NCBI RefSeq assembly: GCF_016937655.1
Contig: NZ_JAFHKL010000001.1
Span: 741,531-805,530 of the forward strand
Length of the DNA: 64,000 bases
Source: Chromobacterium alkanivorans
GTDB taxonomy: Bacteria > Pseudomonadota > Gammaproteobacteria > Burkholderiales > Chromobacteriaceae
Direction of reading: 5' to 3'
Of this stretch, positions 1-7,666 are shown piece after piece (positions within the stretch are counted from its first letter, which is position 1; the number at the start of each line of letters is the position of its first letter). The notes below the pieces were generated by a model that saw nothing but the letters and a program-made list of their open reading frames with translations, made no database searches and was not told where the DNA came from. The position numbers and the translations under genes were made by a program.

Positions 1-47
1 ATCAAGGTGCGTAGTGCGGTGGCGCGGGGCGTGAGGGTAGGGGGCAT
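1..47 (-). CDS. Start of an unidentified gene running off the left edge
   Basis: An ATG on the minus strand at 47 is preceded by an AAGGA-like ribosome binding site at a suitable distance. It opens a frame of fifteen codons (MPPTLTPRATALRTL) that stays open to the window edge. The short N-terminus has no signal peptide within view and is too little to assign a family. If real, the gene diverges from the crRNA-like element and the siderophore synthetase, so the 48-225 stretch would be its 5' leader. It could equally be a chance frame in GC-rich DNA. Confidence 0.35.
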   Translation of the reverse strand, partial: MPPTLTPRATALRTL

Positions 48-227
48 GGCTGTCCTTGGATCACAAAGTCAGGAACAAACAGCAACGCGGCCCCGGCGCT
101 ATTAGGCTGCCGGGGCCTTGGCTCGGTGCTTCATTGCATGCGCATCCTCCTGTTTTGCAAGGGGTTGGGGTGGGAGACCGGTCTGCCAGGCGCACTCTCA
201 CAACATCACCATACGCCATTTTTTTAT
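48..227. other. Non-coding stretch with a GC-rich hairpin
   Basis: No convincing gene is seen here. The clearest structure is a perfect 9-bp inverted repeat, GGCCCCGGC at 89-97 and GCCGGGGCC at 109-117, without a following T-run. Small plus-strand frames starting near 118 and 126 lack a ribosome binding site and run through the crRNA-like element, so they are not called. The hairpin could lie in the leader of the minus-strand gene at 47. Confidence 0.4.
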
Positions 228-261
228 CCTAGTCTATTTCAGATTGACTTTAATAGTTGGT
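228..261 (+). promoter_or_regulatory. Promoter-like sequence carrying a CC-PAM target of the adjacent crRNA-like RNA
   Basis: CC at 228-229 is the type I-F PAM. The following bases from 230 match the pseudo-spacer at 318-341 at 18 of the first 22 positions: 1-5, 7-10, 13-17 and 19-22. Mismatches fall at 6, 11, 12 and 18. In type I effectors every sixth guide base is flipped out and not read, so mismatches at 6, 12 and 18 should cost little. The target covers a TTTAAT -10-like hexamer (249-254) and also a TTGACT hexamer (244-249), so Csy binding here should block transcription. Which transcript starts here is unknown: either the crRNA-like RNA itself or a tiny upstream RNA. Confidence 0.6.
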
Positions 262-287
262 GCGCGGTGGTGGCTTATAAAATCGGC

Positions 288-369
288 GGCCACTGTCGGC
301 ATAAGGCAGCTTAGAAATAGTCCATTTAGGATTGTCTTTTTATTCTCTGCCGGATAGGCAGCTCAGACT
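288..369 (+). ncRNA. crRNA-like RNA (CreA/CreR type): pseudo-repeat, 24-nt pseudo-spacer, pseudo-repeat
   Basis: Pseudo-repeat 1 (288-317) ends in an intact GGCAGCTTAGAAA and so supplies the 8-nt I-F crRNA 5' handle CTTAGAAA. Its stem keeps one G-T wobble and its loop is two bases longer than in the array. Pseudo-repeat 2 (342-369) matches the array repeat at 23 of 28 positions with the full Cas6f hairpin (CTGCC/GGCAG) preserved. Between them is a 24-nt pseudo-spacer (318-341), shorter than the array's 32 nt. A TATAAA box at 276-281 would start transcription at about 288. A terminator follows. The unit is therefore a stand-alone crRNA mimic in the orientation opposite to the main array, and its guide points back to 230-251. 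Degenerate crRNA-like genes of this layout are known as CreA antitoxins and CreR regulators of Cas genes. The assignment to that class here is inference. Processing would need Cas6f, which is not in the window. Confidence 0.65.
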
Positions 370-399
370 GGCCAGCGCGCAAGCGACTGGCCTTTTTTT
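370..399 (+). terminator. Intrinsic terminator of the crRNA-like RNA
   Basis: GGCCAG at 370-375 pairs with CTGGCC at 387-392. An inner CGC/GCG extension closes a GCAA tetraloop, with one bulged A. Seven T residues follow at 393-399. The hairpin starts one base after pseudo-repeat 2, which supports a short dedicated transcript. Confidence 0.75.
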
Positions 400-605
400 A
401 CGTCCATTCGACTGGCATGCCGTCTGCCAGTGTGCCTGCGGCGGGATCGTATTGGAATGGACAGTGGGTGGGATTTACTTGATTTGAATCAGGCGGGGGA
501 GGGTTGGTGTTTTTGGAGGAGGCATGCGGCTGGGGGATAGCCTGCAAGGGCGGCGGCTTTGCCGAGCGGGGCTGAGGCTGGAGATGGGATAGGCCTAATC
601 AAACC

Positions 606-624
606 AATATTGATAATCATTCCT
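606..624 (+). promoter_or_regulatory. Fur box upstream of the peptide synthetase
   Basis: The sequence contains TGATAATCATT and agrees with the 19-bp Fur consensus at about 14 positions. It lies about 85 bp before the proposed ATG at 709. Iron-replete repression of the siderophore synthetase is the expected outcome. Confidence 0.7.
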
Positions 625-708
625 ATTTATAGTGTAAGATTGCTGCTCTCATTTGATCTGCCCACGCATCATACGCGCTGGCATGGAACCGCAACGGCAC
701 GCCTTCTT

Positions 709-3700
709 ATGACTTTGACCGCTTCTCGCCTCCCCGTCAGCGCCGCGCAGCACGGCATCTGGATGGGGCAGCAACTCTCCCCGGACAACCCGAGTTACCT
801 CACCGCCGAAGCCACCGAGCTGCGCGGCGCGCTGGACCTGGACGCCTTGCGCGACAGCGCCGCCGAGGTGCTGGCCAATTGCGCGGCGCTGAACATGCGC
901 TTCGAGTTTGACGGCAGCCAGCTGTGGCAGCAGCCGGTGGCCGCGCAGGCGGAGATTCCCTGCCTGGACTTCAGCGCGGAGGCGGAGCCGGAAGCGGCGG
1001 CGCGGGCCTGGGTGGCCCAGACGCTGACGCGGCCATGCGATCCGGCGCGGGACGCGCTCTATCTGGGCGCGGTGCTGAAGCTGGGGTCGGAGCGGCACTG
1101 GTGGTATCTGCAAACCCACCATATCGCGCTGGACGGTTTCGCCTACGGCCTGCTGAGCCAGGCGCTGGCGGCGCGCTACAGCGCCCGCGTCAAACAGCAG
1201 GCTTTGCCGCCGCTGGCGGATTGGTCGCTGGACAAGATCGTCGCCGCCGATCACGACTACCAGGCCAGCGAGGCCTGCGCGCAGGACCGCGACTTCTGGC
1301 TACAGCGCCAGGGCCGGCAGCCGGCGGCCAGCACGCTGGCGCCCGCCGCCTTGCTGGCGGACGGCGTCAACAAGGCCGAGCAATGGCTGAGCCCGGCGCA
1401 GATCGCCACCTGGCAGGCTTCGGCCAAACAGCACGGCGTGGACTGGGGCGCCTGGCTGCTGGCGGCGGTGGGCGCTTGGCTGGCCAAGCGCAGCGGTCGC
1501 CGCGCGCTGACCCTGGGCCTGCCGGTGATGAACCGTCTGGGCACGCCGGCGCTGGCGGTGCCGTGCATGGCGATGAATATCGCGCCGCTGAGCCTGCGGC
1601 TGGACGAAGAGCTGGGCGCGGCGGAACTGAGCCGCCAGCTGGCGGACAGCCTGCGCGCGATCCGGCCGCATCAACGCTACCGCTACGAGCAGCTGCGCGG
1701 CGATTTGGCGCGCGTCGGCGGCCAGCAGCGCTTGTTCGGCGCGGTGGTGAACCTGATGCCTTTCGACCGCCGCGCGCCGTTCGCCGGCCTGGACAGCCGG
1801 GTGCTGCCGCTGGGCTCTGGCCCGGTGGAGGATGTGTCGATCAATTTCAGTCTGTTGAACACCGAGTGGCGGCTGTGCCTGGAGGCCAACCCCAACGCTT
1901 ACCCGCAGGCGGAGCTGGACGGTTTGCGCGATGATTTGCTGGCCTGGCTGGACGCCTGGGCCGGCCGCGCGCCGGAAGCCGCGCTGAGCGAGCTGTTGCC
2001 GGAGCTGCCGCCGCTGAGCGTGCTGGACGGCCCGGCGCTGGAGCGCGCGCCGCGGGAGGTGCTGAGCCTGATCCGCGCCGCCGCCGCCGCGCGGCCGGAC
2101 GCGACGGCGCTGGAGCAGGACGGCGAGCGCCTGTCCTACCGCGAGCTGTTGCAGCGCGTGCTGCAACTGGCCGGCCGTCTGCAAGCAGCCGGCCTGCAGG
2201 CGGAGGAGCGGGTGGCTATCGTGCTGCCGCGCAGCCCGGAAGCCATCGTCGCCATCCTGGCCACGCTGTGGGCCGGCGGTTGCTATGTGCCGCTGGACCC
2301 GCACGGCCCGCCCACGCGGCTGGCCATGGTGCTGGACGACGCGCAGCCGCGGCTGGCCGTCACCCTGAGCGCCTGGCGTCCGCTAGTGGGCGAGGTGCCG
2401 GCGCTATGCCTGGACCAGCCGCCGCAACAGGACGCGCTGGCCGCTGCGGACCCGGCGCCGGAAGCCGGCCAGGCCGCCTATGTGCTGTACACCTCCGGCT
2501 CCACCGGCAAGCCCAACGGCGTGCTGGTCAGCCACGGCGCGCTGGCCCAGTTTGTCAGCAGCGCCGGCCAGCTTTACCGCATCGGCGCGGACGAGCGCAT
2601 TCTGCAATTCGCGCCGCTGCATTTCGACGCCAGCATCGAGGAAATCTTCCTGGCGCTGTGCCACGGCGGCACTCTGGTGCTGCGCACCGACGCGATGCTG
2701 GAATCGATGCCGGCCTTCGCCGCCGCGGTGGCGCGCCAGCGCATCAGCGTGCTGGACCTGCCCACCGCCTTCTGGCACGAGCTGGCCTTCGCCTTGCAGC
2801 CGGAACTGGCCGCGCAGCTGGCCAGCGTGCGGCTGACCATTATCGGCGGCGAAGCCGCGCTGCCGGAACGCGCCGGCCGCTGGCAGGCGTTGTTGCCGGG
2901 TAGCGTGCTGCTCAACAGCTATGGGCCCACCGAGGCCTCCATCATCGCCACCAGCGCCATCCTGTCCGGCCCCGGCGCGGTGTGGGACGGCGGCGACAGC
3001 GTGCCCATCGGCCTGCCGCGCCCGGGCGTGCGCGCCGCCATCGTGGACGAGCGCCTGCAGCCGGTGGCGCAGGGCGAGGACGGCGAGCTGTGCCTGCTGG
3101 GCGAGGCGCTGGCCATCGGCTACCTGGGCCGTGAAGAACTGACCGCGCGCCGCTTCGTCATGCTGGACGCCTTGCCCGGCGCGCCGCGCGCCTACCGCAC
3201 CGGCGACCGCGCGCGCCTGAGCGACGGCCAGTTGCGCTTCCTGGGCCGGCTGGACCATGAAATGAAGATCAGCGGCCTGCGCATCGACCCAGCCGAAATC
3301 GAAAACGCGCTGCTGGCTTGCCCGGACGTGCGCGAAGCGGCGGTGGTGGGCCTGCCGCTGGCCGGCGGCGGTTATACGCTGGCCGCCTTCCTCAGCGGCG
3401 GCGAGACCGAGCCGGCGGCGCTGCGCTCGCGCCTGGCCGAGGTGCTGCCGGCGGCGGCGATCCCGGATGACTGGCGCTGGCTGGACAGCCTGCCGCGCAA
3501 CGTCAACGGCAAGATAGACCGCAAGCAGCTGGCCGCCGGCATCGAAGCGCAAGCGCCGGCCGCCGCGGAGGACGCCAGCCCGCTGGAACGCCAGGTGATG
3601 GAGGTGTGGCAGCAGGTGCTGGGCGTGACCCCGCCCAGCCGCCACGCCAACTTCTTTGAACTGGGCGGCAAATCGCTGCAGGCCATTCAGGTGGCCAACC

Positions 3701-4593
3701 GGCTGGCGCAGCGCCTGAACCGCGAAGTGGCGGTGTCCGCGCTGTTCAGCCACAGCACGGTGGCGGCGCTGGCGCAGGCGCTGAGCGCGCCCGCCGCGCA
3801 CCGGCCGCCGTCGGCCAGCGAGGGCCAGGAGTTCGCGCCGCTGCTGACCATCCAGCCCGGCGCGCTGCCGGCGCTGTTCTGCCTGCACCCGGCGGAAGGC
3901 TTGTCCTGGTGCTATCTGGGCCTGGCCAAGCACCTGCCCGGCGTGGCCATCTACGGCCTGCAGGCCACCGGCATCACCGGCGACAAGCCGGCCAGCTTCG
4001 ACGCGATGGTGGCGGACTACGTGGCCCGCGTGCGCGAGGTCCAGCCGCAAGGGCCGTACCGGCTGCTGGGCTGGTCCCTGGGCGGCGGGCTGGCGCAGGC
4101 GATGGCGGCGCAGCTGCGCGCGGCCGGCGAAACCGTGGAACTGGCGGCGATGATGGACAGTTATCCGACCGCCAGCTGGCAGGGCCGGCCGCAGCCGACG
4201 CTGCACGACGCGCTGGTGACGGTACTGAGCGTCAACGGCGAGGTGGACGCCGACGAAAACGGCCAGCCGCTGGACAATGAGGCGATCTACCAGCGCCTGC
4301 TGCGTCCCGGCAGCCCGCTGGCGCCGCTGGGCCGCGCCGCGCTGGAGCGGCTGGGCGAGGCCTCGCTGCATGGCATGCAGTTGTTCCGCGACAGCCAAAC
4401 CCCGCGCTACGACGGCGACTTGCTGCTGTTCCGCGCCGGCGTCCACCCGGAAGACGCGCCCAAGCCGGAAGATTGGCAGCCCTTCCTCGGCGGCAAGCTG
4501 GAATGCGTGGAGCTGGACTGCGACCACTTCGGCATGAGCGACCCGGAGCCGATGAGAAGGATAGGCGAGGAGTTGGCGCGGCGTTTGGCTTGA
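709..4593 (+). CDS. EntF-like non-ribosomal peptide synthetase (C-A-PCP-TE), siderophore assembly
   Basis: A single-module cytosolic synthetase of 1294 residues. Domains in order are: condensation, with HHxxxDG as THHIALDG near residue 136; adenylation, with [11 protein letters not shown] near 594; peptidyl carrier, with LGGKSL near 986; and thioesterase, with GWSLGG near 1121 and a C-terminal CDHF catalytic His near 1270. This is the EntF layout that joins an aryl group to an amino acid and cyclises or releases the product. The frame is open further upstream, but ATG 709 ([16 protein letters not shown]) starts right before the condensation domain and downstream of the Fur box. The A-domain reads FDASIEEIF where serine-activating EntF has FDVSVWE-type residues, so its substrate is probably not serine. 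C. violaceum has NRPSs of this kind for catecholate siderophores (CbaF, VbaF), and this may be the orthologue of one of them. No aryl-acid (2,3-DHB) genes are in the window. Confidence 0.9.
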   Translation: MTLTASRLPVSAAQHGIWMGQQLSPDNPSYLTAEATELRGALDLDALRDSAAEVLANCAALNMRFEFDGSQLWQQPVAAQAEIPCLDFSAEAEPEAAARAWVAQTLTRPCDPARDALYLGAVLKLGSERHWWYLQTHHIALDGFAYGLLSQALAARYSARVKQQALPPLADWSLDKIVAADHDYQASEACAQDRDFWLQRQGRQPAASTLAPAALLADGVNKAEQWLSPAQIATWQASAKQHGVDWGAWLLAAVGAWLAKRSGRRALTLGLPVMNRLGTPALAVPCMAMNIAPLSLRLDEELGAAELSRQLADSLRAIRPHQRYRYEQLRGDLARVGGQQRLFGAVVNLMPFDRRAPFAGLDSRVLPLGSGPVEDVSINFSLLNTEWRLCLEANPNAYPQAELDGLRDDLLAWLDAWAGRAPEAALSELLPELPPLSVLDGPALERAPREVLSLIRAAAAARPDATALEQDGERLSYRELLQRVLQLAGRLQAAGLQAEERVAIVLPRSPEAIVAILATLWAGGCYVPLDPHGPPTRLAMVLDDAQPRLAVTLSAWRPLVGEVPALCLDQPPQQDALAAADPAPEAGQAAYVLYTSGSTGKPNGVLVSHGALAQFVSSAGQLYRIGADERILQFAPLHFDASIEEIFLALCHGGTLVLRTDAMLESMPAFAAAVARQRISVLDLPTAFWHELAFALQPELAAQLASVRLTIIGGEAALPERAGRWQALLPGSVLLNSYGPTEASIIATSAILSGPGAVWDGGDSVPIGLPRPGVRAAIVDERLQPVAQGEDGELCLLGEALAIGYLGREELTARRFVMLDALPGAPRAYRTGDRARLSDGQLRFLGRLDHEMKISGLRIDPAEIENALLACPDVREAAVVGLPLAGGGYTLAAFLSGGETEPAALRSRLAEVLPAAAIPDDWRWLDSLPRNVNGKIDRKQLAAGIEAQAPAAAEDASPLERQVMEVWQQVLGVTPPSRHANFFELGGKSLQAIQVANRLAQRLNREVAVSALFSHSTVAALAQALSAPAAHRPPSASEGQEFAPLLTIQPGALPALFCLHPAEGLSWCYLGLAKHLPGVAIYGLQATGITGDKPASFDAMVADYVARVREVQPQGPYRLLGWSLGGGLAQAMAAQLRAAGETVELAAMMDSYPTASWQGRPQPTLHDALVTVLSVNGEVDADENGQPLDNEAIYQRLLRPGSPLAPLGRAALERLGEASLHGMQLFRDSQTPRYDGDLLLFRAGVHPEDAPKPEDWQPFLGGKLECVELDCDHFGMSDPEPMRRIGEELARRLA

Positions 4594-4610
4594 GCCGAGC
4601 CGGTTTTAGG

Positions 4611-4645
4611 AAAAACGCCGTTCACCTTGGGGGAGCGGCGTTTTT
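4611..4645 (+). terminator. Terminator after the synthetase
   Basis: AAAACGCCG and CGGCGTTTTT form the arms of a hairpin ending in a T-run, 18 bp after the synthetase stop. It closes the synthetase transcript before the CRISPR module. Confidence 0.75.
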
Positions 4646-4769
4646 GATTTTTGAGCGTTTGTTGTTCTGTACGGATTGGTTTTCAGACGGCCTATCGCGC
4701 GGTGAATTCGCAATAGATGTTCCCAGCTTTAGCGAGGGGCACCACGGCGTTAAATAATATGGGCTTCAT

Positions 4770-5249
4770 TCATCCGTGCCGGTTCAGCCGCAGGGCATAG
4801 CAGCCATGCGCGGGGAAACGCAGCATCGCGAAAGCGATATCTGGTCGCGCCTCCCAGCGCGCCAGTGCCGTCTCTACCTCATGTGTTGGCAGCAGCACGG
4901 CTTCCAGCATGGTCTGTTCGGTGTCGTAAGCGCGCAGCGCCACGTGGTCGCCGAGGTAGGGATTGCTGCCGACACGGCGCAGTATTGATGTCAGTTCGGG
5001 CGGGGGCTCTGGCTGTGGCCCTGCCGCCAGGAAAACCGGCCCATATTCGCGGTATGGCCCGACTTGGTGGAATGGGCTGTAGCTCGCTAGAATCAGTTCC
5101 TCTCCCGGGATGGCGCGACGCAGCGTGTCGCGGAAAGGTTCGCCGCCGGCGGCCGTCATCCGCCGCACGGCTTGGCCAAGCGCATCAATCCCTTTGTGTC
5201 GTGCCCGTTCGACGAAAGCCGGGTCTAGGGTTTCCAGTTGCCAAGCCAT
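4770..5249 (-). CDS. DUF1203 family protein
   Basis: A soluble protein of 159 residues. The central block PFRDTLRRAIPGEELILASY followed by GPYREYGPVF is characteristic of DUF1203, a family of about 150-160 residues with no established biochemical role. An optimal AAGGAGA ribosome binding site lies just before ATG 5249, which fixes the start. No signal peptide or membrane segment is seen. It points away from the array and is 130 bp from the outermost repeat. It may be an ancestral neighbour of the siderophore locus or have arrived with the CRISPR module. Confidence 0.8.
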   Translation of the reverse strand: MAWQLETLDPAFVERARHKGIDALGQAVRRMTAAGGEPFRDTLRRAIPGEELILASYSPFHQVGPYREYGPVFLAAGPQPEPPPELTSILRRVGSNPYLGDHVALRAYDTEQTMLEAVLLPTHEVETALARWEARPDIAFAMLRFPAHGCYALRLNRHG

Positions 5250-5378
5250 GCCGTTCTCCTTCGCATTATTGAAATGTCCGAAGTCTATGGCGGCATGACC
5301 CTGTGGGCGACCCGATTCTTGCTGCGCTCGCTTTCAGAAAATGGGGGTGAATAGCGAGTTGAGTTGCCTCGCTTTGGC

Positions 5379-6486
5379 TTTCTAAGCTGCCTATCCGGCA
5401 GTGAACGGCGTAAGGTGGCTTTCAAGATGGGCCTTACCTTTCTAAGCTGCCTATCCAGCAGTGAACGGGCTGGAAGGGGTGCGCAAGCTGCGTGGCGATT
5501 TCTAAGCTGCCTATCCGACAGTGAACGAGATGCTGACGCCTTACGCCATGCAAGTGGTTTTCTAAGCTGCCTATCCGGCAGTGAACAGCGAAGCGAGGTG
5601 ATCACCGTCGGTGTTGATTTTCTAAGCTGCCTATCCGGCAGTGAACTTCTGGAGCGCCCTCCATCAGCAATGACGGTATTTCTAAGCTGCCTATCCGGCA
5701 GTGAACCGCCAGCTCGACAGCACCACCGCGGCAGTCGATTTCTAAGCTGCCTATCCGGCAGTGAACCCGTGCTCCCCACCGGGCGGCTTCTCTTTGGATT
5801 TCTAAGCTGCCTATCCGGCAGTGAACGACTCCTCGCCCCAGTTGCTGACATAGGTGTATTTCTAAGCTGCCTATCCGGCAGTGAACCGGCCGCTGATCAT
5901 CGACGAGGCCGACTATGCTTTCTAAGCTGCCTATCCGGCAGTGAACAGGCCTCCGTCCGTCCCCCTGTTGACCAGTCCTTTCTAAGCTGCCTATCCGGCA
6001 GTGAACCAAGAAACCGGACAAAATAGCTTTCATGGGTATTTCTAAGTTGCCTATCCGGCAGTGAACGCTCAACCGCGAACATCTCGAACTACATGAGCTT
6101 TCTAAGCTGCCTATCCGGCAGTGAACAGCAGTTTAGACGGCGCCCTGGTGGTGTGTCTTTTCTAAGCTGCCTATCCGGCAGTGAACTTTTTGAGGAACGG
6201 AACTTCGCCGGGCTTCCATTTCTAAGCTGCCTATCCGGCAGTGAACCAGGTCAAAGAAACTTGCCCGGACAACCGGGATTTCTAAGCTGCCTATCCGGCA
6301 GTGAACCTTCAACGGCATGCGAAAGCCGTCGCTGTGTATTTCTAAGCTGCCTATCCGGCAGTGAACCGGCAGTGTCCGGGGCGCAAGAGGTGACACATTT
6401 TCTAAGCTGCCTATCCGGCAGTGAACGCCGTACTGCTGTTTCATTTCCTGATAGGGCATTTCTAAGCTGCCTATCCGGCAGTGAAC
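5379..6486 (-). CRISPR. Type I-F CRISPR array, 19 repeats and 18 spacers
   Basis: A 28-bp repeat recurs every 60 bp without exception, giving 32-bp spacers throughout. On the minus strand it begins GTTCACTGCCGGATAGGCAG and ends CTTAGAAA, the type I-F class with a 5-bp stem. Variant repeats are at 5439 (CCAGCA for CCGGCA), 5499 (CCGACA) and 6039 (AAGTTG for AAGCTG); the rest agree. Two variants near the left end and the position of cas1 to the right put the leader on the right and the oldest spacers on the left. The spacer at 5887-5918 translates as RPLIIDEADYA, a Walker B-like stretch of the kind found in MuB/IstB-type ATPases, suggesting a transposable-phage source. I cannot match the other spacers. 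Confidence 0.98.
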
Positions 6487-6691
6487 TAGAGTCTACACCG
6501 CCCCCTCGCCTTATGGCGTAGGCATTGCAGCGATTTTTCCGGCTTTGACCCAAATTTTCAGTCACAGGCTAAGTGATTGTTTTTACAGGGTCAGAAGAGA
6601 GGTCTGGAAAAAAGGGTTGATCTTGCTGGCTGTCACGCCATTCATGCTAATGGCAAAATACGCTGTCGCGTTCCATCCCTAAGGTATCGCC
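6487..6691. promoter_or_regulatory. CRISPR leader and cas1 5' region
   Basis: A non-coding 205-bp stretch, AT-richer than the flanks, between the newest repeat and cas1. It must hold the array promoter (minus strand) and the cas1 promoter (plus strand). No sequence closely matching the pseudo-spacer at 318-341 with a CC PAM was seen here, so the crRNA-like RNA does not obviously target this promoter. AAGG at about 6680 is the cas1 ribosome binding site. Confidence 0.6.
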
Positions 6692-7666
6692 ATGTCCGAT
6701 TTTTCCCCGTCCGATCTCAAGACCATTCTGCATTCCAAGCGCGCCAATCTTTATTACCTGCAGCACTGCCGGGTGCTGGTCAACGGCGGGCGGGTGGAGT
6801 ACGTCACCGATGCCGGCAAGGCTTCGTTGTATTGGAATATCCCCATCGCCAATACCAGCTGCATTCTGCTGGGCACCGGCACTTCGGTGACGCAGGCGGC
6901 GATGCGGGAGCTGGCCAAGGCCGGGGTGATGGTGGGCTTTTGCGGCGGGGGCGGCACGCCCTTGTTCAGCGCCAACGAGCTGGAGCAGGAGGCGGCGTGG
7001 TTTGCGCCGCAAAGCGAGTACCGGCCCACGGAATATCTGCAGTACTGGGTGCGCTTCTGGTTTGACGACGCGCAGCGGCTGGCCGCCGCCAAGGATGTGC
7101 AGCTGGCGCGGCTGGGCTGTTTGCAGCGGCACTGGCTGGGCAGCCGCTCCTTGCGAGAAGCCGGTTTCGTGGTGGAAGAGGCCAGCCTGGAGGCGGCCTT
7201 GCAGGCCTCGCGCCAGGCGATTGCCCTGGCGCCGGACCACGCGCATTTGCTGACCGAGGAGGCGCGGCTGACCAAGCTGCTGTTCCGCCTGGCGGCGCAG
7301 GCCACCGGCTATGGCGATTTCAGCCGCGCCAAGCGCGGCGCTGGCACGGACCCGGCCAACGCGTTTCTGGACCACGGCAATTATCTGGCTTACGGCCTGG
7401 GCGCCACCGCGGCCTGGGTGCTGGGTTTGCCGCACGGCCTGGCGGTGTTGCACGGCAAGACCCGACGCGGTGGGCTGGTGTTCGACGCGGCGGACCTGGT
7501 CAAGGACGCGCTGATCCTGCCGCAGGCCTTTGTCTCCGCGATGCGCGGCGACGATGAGCAGACCTTCCGCCAGGCCTGCATCGAGGCGCTGACCCGCGGC
7601 GAGGCGCTGGATTTCATCATCGACACCTTGAAGGACATCGCCGAGCGGCGGGGGCGGACGGCATGA
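6692..7666 (+). CDS. cas1: Type I-F CRISPR adaptation endonuclease Cas1
   Basis: Integrates new spacers together with the Cas2 part of Cas2-3. The protein has 324 residues, the usual I-F Cas1 length. The N-terminal beta-rich region contains KRANLYYLQHCRV and GVMVGFCGGGGTPL, typical of Cas1f. The helical C-terminal half holds the metal-binding residues: a Glu in TEEARLTKLLFR near 188, His in LGLPHGLAVLHG near 245 and Asp residues in FDAADLVKD near 268. ATG 6692 has an AAGG site. The stop overlaps the start of cas2-3 by 4 bp, so the two are translationally coupled. Confidence 0.95.
   Translation: MSDFSPSDLKTILHSKRANLYYLQHCRVLVNGGRVEYVTDAGKASLYWNIPIANTSCILLGTGTSVTQAAMRELAKAGVMVGFCGGGGTPLFSANELEQEAAWFAPQSEYRPTEYLQYWVRFWFDDAQRLAAAKDVQLARLGCLQRHWLGSRSLREAGFVVEEASLEAALQASRQAIALAPDHAHLLTEEARLTKLLFRLAAQATGYGDFSRAKRGAGTDPANAFLDHGNYLAYGLGATAAWVLGLPHGLAVLHGKTRRGGLVFDAADLVKDALILPQAFVSAMRGDDEQTFRQACIEALTRGEALDFIIDTLKDIAERRGRTA

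Noticed and set aside
68..84. AGTCAGGA resembling the start of a cobalamin riboswitch B12 box
   Set aside because: The match stops after eight bases and the other conserved riboswitch segments are absent.
118..357. Small plus-strand frames of 62 and 79 residues near the left edge
   Set aside because: No ribosome binding site, no family features, and they run through the crRNA-like element and its promoter.
288..369. Ordinary two-repeat remnant of a decayed CRISPR array
   Set aside because: Possible, but random decay does not explain the intact handle and hairpin, the terminator at the next base, the 24-nt spacer or the PAM-flanked upstream match.
288..369. Atypical repeats of a type I-F3 Tn7-like transposon
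   Set aside because: No tnsA, tnsB, tnsC, tniQ or transposon end is present, and cas1 and cas2-3, which I-F3 systems lack, are here.
2404..4527. Long minus-strand frame antisense to the synthetase
   Set aside because: Composition rich in Arg, Gln, His and Ala typical of the antisense frame of a GC-rich gene; no motifs or start signal.
5285..6565. Apparent repeat-rich proteins on both strands between 5285 and 6565
   Set aside because: They are translations of the CRISPR repeats (LPDRQLRN, FLSCLSGSE, VHCRIGSLE) caused by the 60-bp period.
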